Assembly: GCA_945643635.1 (NCBI GenBank)
Contig: CALZFC010000001.1
Span: forward strand, 5,992,001-6,056,000
Reading direction: 5' to 3'
DNA: 64,000 nucleotides
Source of the DNA: Allodiplogaster sudhausi
Lineage: Eukaryota; Nematoda; Chromadorea; Rhabditida; Diplogasteridae
The notes below the pieces were generated by a model. The model was not told where the DNA came from. It saw nothing but the letters and a program-made list of their open reading frames with translations, and did not search any database. Positions 44,900-55,300 of the stretch are shown piece after piece. A program made the position numbers and the translations under genes. Position 1 is the first letter of the stretch. Each line of letters starts with the position of its first letter.

Positions 44900-46932
44900 C
44901 CTATGTACTCCACCCACTCTAAGACCCCATGGACAACCGCGAGTCATCACAATAGTCTTTCTTTCTTCAGAACTTGGTCGTAATTTTTGAAACACACCGA
45001 CCAACCAACAAGCGAATGTACTGAAGAAATGATGCAAAACAAGAAAATCTCGAACAAATAATTTCCATGCTGAAGATCAGGCAGGAAATTCCGTAGAGAG
45101 GAGCCATGACATAGAAAAGTGTCAAAGACGACTGGAGACTGCAGAAACCGGAGAAATTGTAACAAAAATGTGAAAGAATGTGGGAAAATGTTGCTTGAAG
45201 AAACCTGATCTCTCTGAAAGTTGCTGTCATAAGAGGCTCTTTTTGTATGAACCGAAATGTGCCGCAGAATCGTGTGATCCAAATGGTCTTGATCTCAAAA
45301 GACCTCGAGAGTGAAAATTCAAAAAAAATTTTGAAGAAAAAAAATTAATTTATCGAATCAATAATAAATTAAAGCAAAAACACGCTGGTCTTGGAAGAGC
45401 TTCAAGAAGATGTCCTGAAAGAGCTCGACGACCCTCCGCGTTGTGTTGCGTGGAAAGTGCTGCAACTTCTGGCGGCTGCCATGCAACATTGTGAAAGGAG
45501 TACCGGGTGGATAGGATGTGTTGTCACCAGCCACTCTTCAACACAGAAAAATCGAGTTACTCCAGCAAATACGAAACGTACTTTGGTTGACAAACGAATG
45601 CTCAAGTGAGATAAAGAGAGAGAAATGGAGAGACTGACAATTGCAGCACGCAGGGTTTCCTTAGCAGATCGAGCTTGACGATGTCGCTCTCATAGACACG
45701 ACCGACTGCCGCCCGGTTATCTGCTGCTGACTGACACATCTCACGCAGCATGTCGTATGGCTCATTCATGAACTCGACATTTCTGCCTGAGTCTCCCAGG
45801 TAGTATTCTTCCTTCAAATACAATCATAGTATGCTTAAGCAGTTGATGAACGTTTTCGAATGTTCAAGACGGAAATAAGGTTTTTATATTTGAGTTCCGT
45901 ATGTATATATGCACATACACATAGCATGCAAGTACCTCTTCTGCTTGAGTGAGAGTATCTCCAAGCGCTAACAGTCGAAGTCTCCCGCCGCGCAAGAGTG
46001 AGACCATTTCTACGAAACTTCTAAAAGTTTTGAAGGGATGCACTTTTATATCACATAAGTTTGTTAGTTTATTCAAACTAACAAAGTTGCGCTGGGATGA
46101 ACCATCGTGTTTCCGCTAAACATGGCCTGGTAAAAGTCTACGAAACACCGCGAAAGCAGAATGTAAAGGCCGTAGACTGTCCATATCAGAGGGAGCGAAG
46201 ATCTCAGAGAGCCTGCATGCTTGGTGCAGCCAAATTAATTCTTTTCACTAGGGATGTCTTTCAACGTAAAATAAAATACATAAAAAATACATACATGCAT
46301 AATAAGAGAAAGAAAGTACCTCTTTGACGTAAGATAAGACAAAGCTGGCGAAGAACCGAGACGACGCAAGCGGCGAAGAGAATGGCCACGATGCACTCGG
46401 GAGTGTAGATGAGCAGCCGTCTCACGGCAGTCAGCGGTAGCACGCGCAGTCCACTCACGGGCGCGTAGAATTGGTACTGGAAAGATGGCAGAAAGAGTGA
46501 CTGTAAACTATGAACTATCCATTTCCAACCGATTCTGGTTCTGCGGTAGCGTAGCGGAATCGCCAGACGACTTCTGAGGTAGCGTCGCCGGCTCAACAGA
46601 GAGAAGAGTTGACATCGCCGCGTTCAATGGCAGCAAATGTTTCCGAGTAAGTGCCGGCAGCCAGATCATACTCGCTTTCTGCACAAAATACACTATTTTA
46701 TAAGGAAACTATGCATTTTAAAACCGTTGTTTGCTAAGAAATTGTAGAAACCAGAACGTTCACCAGCTTGTTGCCGTACGAATTCCAGCCTGCATTTCAG
46801 TAGCTCACAGAGCAGACGATACGGCTCAATGGTGATGCCATTGAAGCTGCCAGTGAAGGGATTTCGTTGTCGAAAGATCTTCGACTCTCCGACGTAGCCA
46901 ATGTAGAGCGGAGGCAAGACTCCACTCGACAT
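44900..46932 (-). CDS. Ionotropic-receptor-like ligand-gated channel (glutamate-receptor family, no amino-terminal domain)
   Basis: Start ATG at 46930-46932. Exon 46764-46932 reads LPPLYIGYVGESKIFRQRNP then NGITIEPYRLLCELLKCRLE, the opening of an iGluR ligand-binding lobe. Later exons: ~46520-46690, ~46330-46490 (FYAPVSGLRVLPL then M1-like PECIVAILFAACVVSVLRQL), ~46080-46240 (M3-like SLPLIWTVYGLYILLSRCFV-DFYQAMFSGN), ~45935-46040 (SFVEMVSLLRGG), ~45650-45805 (NVEFMNEPYDMLREMCQSAA), ~45390-45530 (PFTMLHGSRQKLQHFPRN) and ~44990-45290 (M4-like SLTLFYVMAPLYGISCLIFS). The order S1-M1-M3-S2-M4 fits the family; the pore loop was not resolved. Such receptors act as chemosensory or synaptic cation channels. 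No disabling lesion was noticed. It lies entirely inside the cargo bracketed by the two hAT-like copies. Confidence 0.7.
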
Positions 46933-47024
46933 GTTTTCGCCTCAATATAGAAAAAGCCGACGCATACAAATGCACATCCAAGTTCCGCGAGCCACTCTGG
47001 ATGTTTCAAGGAACTCTGTCACAT

Positions 47025-47505
47025 GCCGCTCTGCTCAAAGGTCAGATAGCTCCACCCCAAAAGGGGGGCAGCGCCATGCCAGTTCAAGCCGGCTGGCAGA
47101 GGGAAAGTACACCACGATGTGAGGCGGCTGCCCTTTCCGCTCTCTGCCCTTTCCCCTCCGCTCTACAGTTATAACTCTGCGGAATAAAGAGAAATAAGAG
47201 AGGCCCTCGTCCCGCAACATCTCGAGGAATCAACATATGACATGGATGTCCCGGGTGCATTGTATTGAGCGAGAGGCCGCTCAAATTTCGTTTGGGGATG
47301 TCACATAGAGGGCAGCCGCTCTGCTAAAAGGTCAAATAGCTCCACCCCAAAAGGGCGGCAGCGCCATGCCGGTTCAAGCCGGCTGGCAGAGTGAAACTAC
47401 ACCACGATGTGAAGCGGCTTCCGAAATAAACAGAAATAAGAGAGGCCCTTGTCCTGCCTACACCTCGAGGAATCAACATATGACATGAAAGTCCCGTAGG
47501 CATTT
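47025..47505. repeat. Tandem duplication, period about 289 bp
   Basis: CCGCTCTGCTCAAAGGTCAG ... CTCCACCCCAAAAGG ... TTCAAGCCGGCTGGCAGAG ... GAGGAATCAACATATGACAT occurs at about 47025 and again at about 47314. The second copy has a short internal deletion. Confidence 0.8.
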
Positions 47506-47644
47506 CATTTGGCGCGGTCGCTATTGCCAGCATTGACCCCTCGCTGTTGAGACGGTTTTGTACACTCAGATATATTTTGTTCAATATATTGAATAATAAT
47601 TTTAAAAAGATGACTTTAAAATGATATTGACACTCACGAACAGG

Positions 47645-47819
47645 TAGCACAGTTCTCAGTGGTCTCGGCCGCTCCGGCTATCAATGCTGCCTTCTTCAGT
47701 ATCACGGTCGCCTACGTCCACGACCTCGCGATGACGTCACTCCTAATCAAATTGTCTGGCACACTCTGTGCTTGTTCCACACCAATAACAATGCTTGCGT
47801 TTCAGCCGAGGGTACGATG
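47645..47819 (+). CDS. Possible hydrophobic exon (7TM chemoreceptor-like), weak
   Basis: After the acceptor GAACAG, the plus frame VAQFSVVSAAPAINAAFFSI, TVAYVHDLAMTSLLIKLSG, then LCACSTPITMLAFQPR is strongly hydrophobic and ends at TGA about 47819. Composition resembles the last membrane helices of nematode chemoreceptors, but no upstream helices were found. It may be a remnant exon or chance. Confidence 0.25.
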
Positions 47820-48990
47820 ATTTATTATATTTTCAGTTCTTTTTTAACCTTTTCAAATTTGATTCATTCATGATTTGTGTCCTTTTTGTATTGAAAAATA
47901 AAATAAGAAATACAATTGTCAAAAAGTAGTTGCGAAAACAAATATTTCGAAGCCTACACAAGACTCCAGCAACAACGACGTCCATTAGAATTATGAATCC
48001 TGCCTCACAACCAAATGCCATTTGACTTCACTTGATACATTGTCTAATTGTAAGTAGACTGTCCAACGTGAATTGCTTCCATTATTGTTTGATCGACAGT
48101 AAGACATTTCTAAATTAATTATTTTTTAAGATTTTACTTCTCTTTCTTATGTTCCATAATCTCTATATACAAAAATAAAATAAAATATACAAAACAAATT
48201 TAAAAATATTTCTAAAAAAAACATGCAAACAATTTTAGTCGAAGGATCTTTTTGAAACTCCGTGAACCCGGAAAGACATAGGTATCCATGACGGCAGTTG
48301 TATAATGAATATAGTAAGGTCGCAAAGTAATCAGTTTTGCGGAGAAAGGCTGCCCTAAATGGAGATATGTCAAAGAAGTCAAATTAGAGTTACTGGCGAT
48401 ATTCTGCTCTCTCCTTGCAAGATTGCATATAATATTCTATCGAGTTTTGTCATGTGACATATAGTTTTTCGAAGAAACACAATCAGCATTCTAACATCGT
48501 TAGAATAATCTTGTCCGTGCTGTTAAAGCCATGTATTTATGAATACCTTCTGTAGTTTTATTCTTTCTAAATGTTGCTTTCTTTTTTTAAAAGAATTATT
48601 GAGTAAATATCAAGAAGCATGATTTTGCACAAATTGACTCTTGTTTAAATACAAACTTGTTGTTTTCTTTTCATGTTATTTAAATAGAACAACCGACTGC
48701 TATGAAGACAAAGATGCTGCTATAGGAAGCAGTACTAAGCTGCTTACATGGCACTTTTATAGTTCCAATTCTCGCTCAGAGATATGCACATAGTATATTT
48801 CCGTTTTCGTAGTTCAAACTCAATTTTGAATATCTGTATATTTTTGAATATCTATAAGAATTGCTCATCCAACATGCATGTGTGTATGAAAATATCTTAC
48901 TAATAATAAAGCGCTTAGCGTGGCTTTGTAACAGTTTTTTTCTGGAATTTTCCATGCTCCCTCCTGTTTAATTTCACGAGTATGAGGCAT
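47820..48990. other. Cargo segment, no gene recognised
   Basis: AT-rich, no supported exon on either strand. Confidence 0.4.
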
Positions 48991-49016
48991 CCAAACAGTT
49001 AAAAGCACTAGGAACG

Positions 49017-50200
49017 TTGCGTGTTCCTTTTCTCGATCGCTGGCGTAATCGAGCACGATCGCGCGATCAGCTAAGAGAGAGAGAGCAAAGAGGAAATGGC
49101 AGAGACAGGCGCTCTCCATCTTTTCCGAACAACAACTCACAAAGAAATCTAAATAATCGTTCTACCTATGGACAGCGATCTTCGGATCAGCGTGGTCGAT
49201 CTTCTGAACAAAGAAATGAACAAAATAAAAATAAATCTAAAAATTTCGACAACAAAAGGAATCTAAATAATCTGCCAACTCCGACTGCCAACTCTGCCCC
49301 GCTCATCTCGGCATCGCCGCGGAACAACAAATGGCTGCATCAACGGCAGCAACCGGCGTCGAAGACAGCGAGGAAGACGGCGAGGTTGACATACGAAGGG
49401 ACAGTCAGTCAATAGGAGGGAACAGCTCCATTCCCTCTATTAGCCCTTCTGAGCTGTCCCATTAATCTCTCCCGCCGCTCTCTTCTGTTCTCTCTCGCCA
49501 ATCTGCAGTCTACTCTTTTATATTAATTCACTCCAACATTTCTGTAAGAAATGATATCATCTATGTCCAGTTTCCCTGGAAATTGAATCATAACATTCAT
49601 CTAGCTGATCAAAAATCTTTATTCAATCTTTGTGGAAGAAAAAATATGATTGGGACTCCCAGCTTGACAAAGAAGAATGCGAACGCTGGGCGAAAATTCA
49701 ATGCGAGATCTCTAGCTTCTCTTCTTCTCTGCCTCGTTTTCTTTCGCCTAATCTGCTCGTCTCAGCTCTCTCATACACATCCGATCTATGCGTCTTTGCG
49801 GAAGCGTCTGCACTCGCTTACGCAGCCTGTGCTTATGTTGTTCTTTAGTGCATTCATCGTGAATGCACTAGAAGGGACTAACATATCTGTGGCATCTATA
49901 CATCTTTTTTCTGATTCTGAAATTGTCTTACAACAATTTCGCCAATCATCTAGGCACAAGGATATTTTTGCCAGAAACCGTATCGCTAAAATTCTTGCTT
50001 CCATTTACTCTTCTTTCAATCTATGTACATCTTTATATCACGTGTCCTCAGCGGATAATTCAGCCGACTTAGCATCACGTGGTAATTCATCTAGTGAGCT
50101 TAATGATAATCAGCTGTGGTGGAAACGATCATCTTGGATGGTTTTACCCACTTCATCTTGGCCTGTTAAGAGACTGTTAGGAGATCAGGAGGACACTGCA
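49017..50200 (+). mobile_element. BEL/Pao retrotransposon fragment (gag tail and pol A17 region), decayed
   Basis: 49017-49415 is an Arg/Asn/Gln-rich frame (RNLNNRSTYGQRSSDQRGRS) typical of the gag-protease linker. 49630-49848 has KYDWDSQLDKEECERWAKIQ and LCVFAEASALAYAACAYVVL. After a stop, another frame carries IHLFSDSEIVLQQF and YHVSSADNSADLASRGNSSS then LWWKRSSWMVLP (about 49860-50170). This order matches the peptidase-A17-like part of Pao pol. Protease, reverse transcriptase and integrase cores are missing and the frame is broken, so it is inactive. No LTR adjoins it. Confidence 0.7.
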
Positions 50201-50224
50201 TTTCCATTCTATGCATCCTCCTCT

Positions 50225-50620
50225 ATCTTTCCATCCTCCAATTCTCCATTGCCAAACATCTCTAACTCCTTTCTATCTCTAACCGATCAGTCTCTCTCTC
50301 CCCCTTCTTCCCTTTGTTCTCTGAGTACGGTAGAAGCAGCATCTTTGCTTCCAGACGCTAGAAACACAAGGGAGAAGGCACGCGGCCGAACATCTTCCGA
50401 TAAGGAAAAAGGAGAGAGAGAAAAATCTCCTTTTCCATTTCCAAACATCTCTGACTCCTTTCTATCTGTAACCGATCAGTCTCTCTCGCCTTCCCTTTGT
50501 TCGCTGAGTACGGTAGAAGCAGCATCCTCTCTTCCAGACACCAAAAACAATAGGGAGAAGGCACGCGGCCGAACACCTTCCGATCAGGAAAGGGAAGAGA
50601 GAGAAGAGAGAGAAGAAAAT
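50225..50620 (+). repeat. Two direct repeats of about 200 bp after the BEL/Pao fragment
   Basis: CTGACTCCTTTCTATCT(C/G)TAACCGATCAGTCTCTCTC ... GGAGAAGGCACGCGGCCGAAC occurs twice (about 50255-50400 and 50445-50590). The frame stays open through both (LSTVEAASLLPDARN / LSTVEAASSLPDTKN). Confidence 0.75.
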
Positions 50621-50630
50621 TGTGAAACGG

Positions 50631-50638
50631 CCCGCTGC
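50631..50638. repeat. 8-bp flank CCCGCTGC (mate of 43131-43138)
   Basis: Directly before the CAGAGCCGG terminus of hAT-like copy 2; identical to the flank after copy 1. Confidence 0.7.
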
Positions 50639-51639
50639 CAGAGCCGGTAACGGCCCGGCCCGGCCCAGCCCGGCCCGGCCCTGGCGGGCCCGCGGGCCGG
50701 GCCGGGCCCAAAAAAGTTGGGCGGGCCCGTGAGCCCGTTTGGGCCCGATATTTAAAACTTTCTTCCCTGACCCTGTCTCCTGTGTCAATGACAAAGCCTC
50801 CCTCGTCTCCCACATCGACAGGAAGTTCGACATGCTGCTCAAGTCCACGGCCGAGCAGAACAACGACCTCATGGCAAAGCTGTCCGAGTCCCTCGACCGA
50901 TTCACCGACACCCTTCTCAACATCGTCCCTCCCAGACATTACCCTCGCTCTTACGTCTTCTTCTGGTCGCGGTCGGTCGACCACGCGCGGGCGTGGACGT
51001 TGCGGTTGCAGAGGCAAAAGCAACGGCAAGCGCAGGCACGACGGCCACGAGGTGTCCGTGCAGACGAAGGCTGACCGGTTCGATCTGATGCCAACGATCG
51101 AGGGGTCGCCGATGGACGAGCAGGCAGTCAAGCAGGCTCCACCCGGTGCTCTCTCGCCGTATATTGTGAGGAACAGTGCACGGAGAGATTGCAAGAACGA
51201 GGCAGGAGAGAAAGAGACCGGTCCAAGCAGAATTCCCTTCTTCTGGCTCGAATCACCAAGTCCTTCGACTACTTGACTGATTATCTACTCAGCATAGTCC
51301 CACTTTCCAATTCGTCCTCTACCCTCTCCTCCGCCGCCGTCGAATCGGCCGTGGACCGCACCACTCCGCCTACTCGCACAATTAACCCGCCAATAAATTA
51401 TGCTTAAGAATATATAAAACACATTCGAACATGTAAACACGTTTAACACATAAATTCTGATTTTTAAGGAACATGATTGAAATTTCTCATCGGATTTTGA
51501 GAATCGGGCAGAAACGGGCCCACGGGCCGGGCCGGGCCCAAAATCCTAGGGCCCGGAAATCGTTCGGGCCGGGCCGGCCCAGACCTTGGGCCCGACGGGC
51601 AGGGCCGGCCCAAAATTTTTAGGCCCTTTACCGGCTCTG
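50639..51639 (+). mobile_element. GC-rich hAT-like element, copy 2 (both ends present)
   Basis: It begins CAGAGCCGGTAACGGCCC and ends TTTACCGGCTCTG, imperfect inverted termini of the CAG-type used by hAT elements. Both ends are extended by long GGGCCGGGCC tracts. The interior is collinear with copy 1. It contains NDKASLVSHIDRKFDMLL and DRFTDTLLNIVP stretches but no hAT transposase. The right flank CCGACAAA lies inside an exon of the receptor gene. Confidence 0.78.
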
Positions 51640-52323
51640 CCGACAAAGGGCGAAGCAGCCGAATCGACAGAGGGCGCCAGCTGAATGCTGGCGCTGTCCA
51701 GCGAGCAAACCGAGCCCGTAATGAGCGCCGGCTGCGAGGTGAACACGCCGTTCACGGCGACTCGCCAGCGCCCGCCGTCACATATGAGGCAAAACTGCAA
51801 GGAATGGCGGGAAAGATTAAATATTTGAATATTTCTTTTCTGTTCTTTTCTCTAACTTCATTTCTCCAATTTTACTTTTAATCAGCTCCTTTATACGCAT
51901 TGACGTGCAAAAATTTAAATAAAGAAATAATAGTGGAGACGAACAGCGCTAGCTTCATGTCGAGGGACGCAGTGCCAAACTGAACAGCGCTAGTGGTGAA
52001 GCGAATTCTGAACAAGAAGTAGAACACAAGTTTTTGGAATCTTTTGTTTCCATTTCTTTTATGGCCATGGTTTTGAAGACGACGAATGAGTTCAAAAACA
52101 AAAGTAAATGAGATTAATTATGCAATTCAATTGTATAGTTTGGAAGACAACGATGTATGCCTGATCAGGGAAAGAATGAGAGAGATAAAGTAACCCGTAT
52201 CAATCTTGGCAGACTCATGCATAGATGTCTCACTCGTTATTCTAACATTTCCCGAGCTATCGCCTAAATTAGACGCCAATTAATCTGTATCGCTTTCACC
52301 CTCTACCATCTGGCCTGTCTATC

Positions 52324-52365
<42 letters not shown>

Positions 52366-55300
52366 CTCTCTTTCTCTCTCTCCTCCATCTCTCCACTCGC
52401 CAATCCGTCTCTTCTCCGTCTTGCATCGCGATCCCGTCCCTTCCAAAGTGCACTTGCACTCTGGCACTCCGCCCGCCAGCAACCGACACTCGCCGCCGTT
52501 CTCGCAGAAGCCGGCGCACGCGTCCATCGCTTGCTCGCACATCGTGCCCGTGAAGCCTGAGGGCATAAAGGGAATCGTCTGGAACTTCCCCCAACTTGCC
52601 AACTCCCCCCCCCCCCCGCTTTTTTTTAGGAAACAAATTATCCTCCCAAAAGTGCGCTTCGACGATATTAATGATAAAAACAAGAAAAAGTAGAGCTTAA
52701 AGGATCCATCCGGCGAATCTTTTTCACGCCTTGAAAAAATTCAAGTTTGAGCATGGAAACTCTCGAACGGAACAAAAACGCATTCTCATAAAATTCTTAC
52801 CGTAATGGGCAGTATTTTTTCGGACCGCTGTGACAGCGGTTGAGTACTTTCGAAAAGCTGCCTGTTCGCGTGCATTGAGATTGTTGTTCTATTTCTGTTT
52901 GTATGTTTTGCTTGTTTATTTGTAAGAATTGAGTATTATCTCGCGGTAATGCATACATTGTGCTTGCATATTAGCGATGTGCTTTGTTTAAATCATGTTC
53001 GCTTCAGGAACGCAGGAGCGCAGCGGTGCGAGCACGAGTTGGAGGAAGGTCCAGTGGCGCATTCTGGCGCCGAAAACGTTCAAGCTGTCAGAGAACGCCA
53101 GATGACGTCCCGGTTGCCTTTTAGAACCGTTATTCCTCTTTTTCTTCGTTTTCAGACCTTCAATGAAAGCATTGTTTTAATTTATACCATAAATCAAAAT
53201 AACAGAATTGCTTGTGGGGATGTTTGTAGATTTCGGCGATGTCATTACCTGCTAGGGACGGTGCTACACATCCGCGGCTGAAGTGGTTTGTTCCAATAGC
53301 ATTCCCCATTTGCAATTTTCTTATATTGTTTAAAATGCTTGTAATAACGTCACATTGGCCACCATGCTTACGAGAATGCAATGTTGTGAGGTCAATTGGT
53401 CTACGACCTAACATAGATGCACCCAATTTTCTCTTCCTCTATTTTTCCTTGCTATCTTCCTCGATTTTCCCTTCTTTTCTTCCTCGATTTTCCATTGCTT
53501 TCTTCCTCTATTTCCCCATATGCCACTATGGCTTTTCTTCTACATTTATTCTCCATTATTCCCTTTTTTTCTGTGCTTTCGGTTCGTGGTCGGTAAGCTA
53601 GAAAGCACGTTGCGTTTCGGTACGTAAGCGGTAAGCCCGAAGTCAGGAGTATCTAAGCTGCATGTTTCGTATAATAAAGGAAGAATAAAGACACAATTTT
53701 GCAATACTTCGTTGTTTTGACTGCGCACATGTTATGTATGTAGCTGAAAGTCTTGTTGATTGAAGTGGGAACGATAGATGTATAAGAAGATGTAAATGGT
53801 ATGACGAAGAATGGATATTCCCACAAATAGCGTTAGTTAGTTTGGTAATTCCAGGAAATATGAAAGAAACCCGGTGAAACGCTGTCGCAAACAGCGCTGA
53901 GAAGTTATAAGCAGAGTACCATTCAATCAATTCGGATCCATCCCATGTCATCTTTCTCTGCCAAGCTAGGGTGAAATGGATGTGACCTTGAGCTCAAAGA
54001 ACGATCGCGGGCGGAAAATCTACCGTAACCCCGATAGAAAATGTTTTATTTTTAATAAATGAGGCATTTTTGTGAAACGGGACTACTTCCAAAGGATGTT
54101 TTTAGCCGAACATCATAGGACAAAAATATAAAACGAGATGTTGTATATTCGCCGGAGAGGTCCTTTAAAGATATCTATTTTTAAAGGAGGGAGATCACTG
54201 AAAATTATGTGAAATTTATGTGACTTTTTAATTTGCCATGACCTTTCGCACTCTCGTACGCGCGGGTTTTTTTTGCACAACCAATTTGTGCGACCTGCGA
54301 AATATGACGCGACAATGACACTACACCCAAGACAGACGCGGCAATTCGAGCTTGCATCAATTACTGTTCGGTGATAGTCCTCTTTTAAGAAAACAAAGTG
54401 TCCTGCGACCACACGTACTCTGCCCGCACTCGCACGCGTAGCTCTTTGCCGTGTCATTCACGCACTTTCCGCCGGCCGGCAAGCACGGCGAGAAGGCGCA
54501 GTGCTAAATGCCAAATACCTATTATCCATCAAACTAGTTACGCATTTACTTATTTACACGACTTATTTAATTAACGATATTCATTTCAATAAAATTTTCT
54601 AATAAAAGGTCAAACTTTTATTTAAAAAGCATGAAAATGGAACTCAATTTCATGCATTTTGCGTTAGAAAATATAAAAAAAAAGTCCTTGTCCAGATGTT
54701 TGGCTGTTGTCTAATTTTGGTCACACTTGCCCGTATTTCCTCGTCGCATCGCTCGCCTTTATAGTAATCATTGTAGTCTTCAGCGCAGAAGCAATCGCCT
54801 CCGACTCGCCGTCATCCTTCGTAAACGTACAGCTGGAGAATTGAATTTTTTGTTACATGCACAAAATGGAATGTTTGTCTCAGAATTCATGCCTAGAATT
54901 GAATGTTGCGCACATCATTGTTGCGAACAGTCAAACTTGTTATATATTTGTTTACTAGAAAGGAGCGTCAATAAAAGTAAAACTTATTTTTAGTTTCAAA
55001 GTTTTAGAGAAATTGACGAACCTGCCGAATCTGCAGTCGCATCCAGAGTGTCGATAATCGCTGACAGGTTTTGAGCAGCGGAAGCATGATTGTAGGCGGA
55101 GTTTTGGCTGATTTGCTTATTTTAATGTTTGCATTCCGAATCTTTTTTGCTTACATATTTCGCAGCGTGATAAGAGTGAGAACATTTGTTGGACAAAAAG
55201 AATACATCTAACCGTCCCAAGAATTCTCTGGGCTTTCGTACTTCCCATCTTCAATCCGGCATTTTCCTCCATTCAGACAGAAATCATCGTAATGGCGGCA

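Noticed and set aside
53239..53601. 120-residue plus-strand frame rich in Phe/Leu/Ser
   Set aside because: It lies inside the 52695-54169 element and is a pyrimidine-rich tract.
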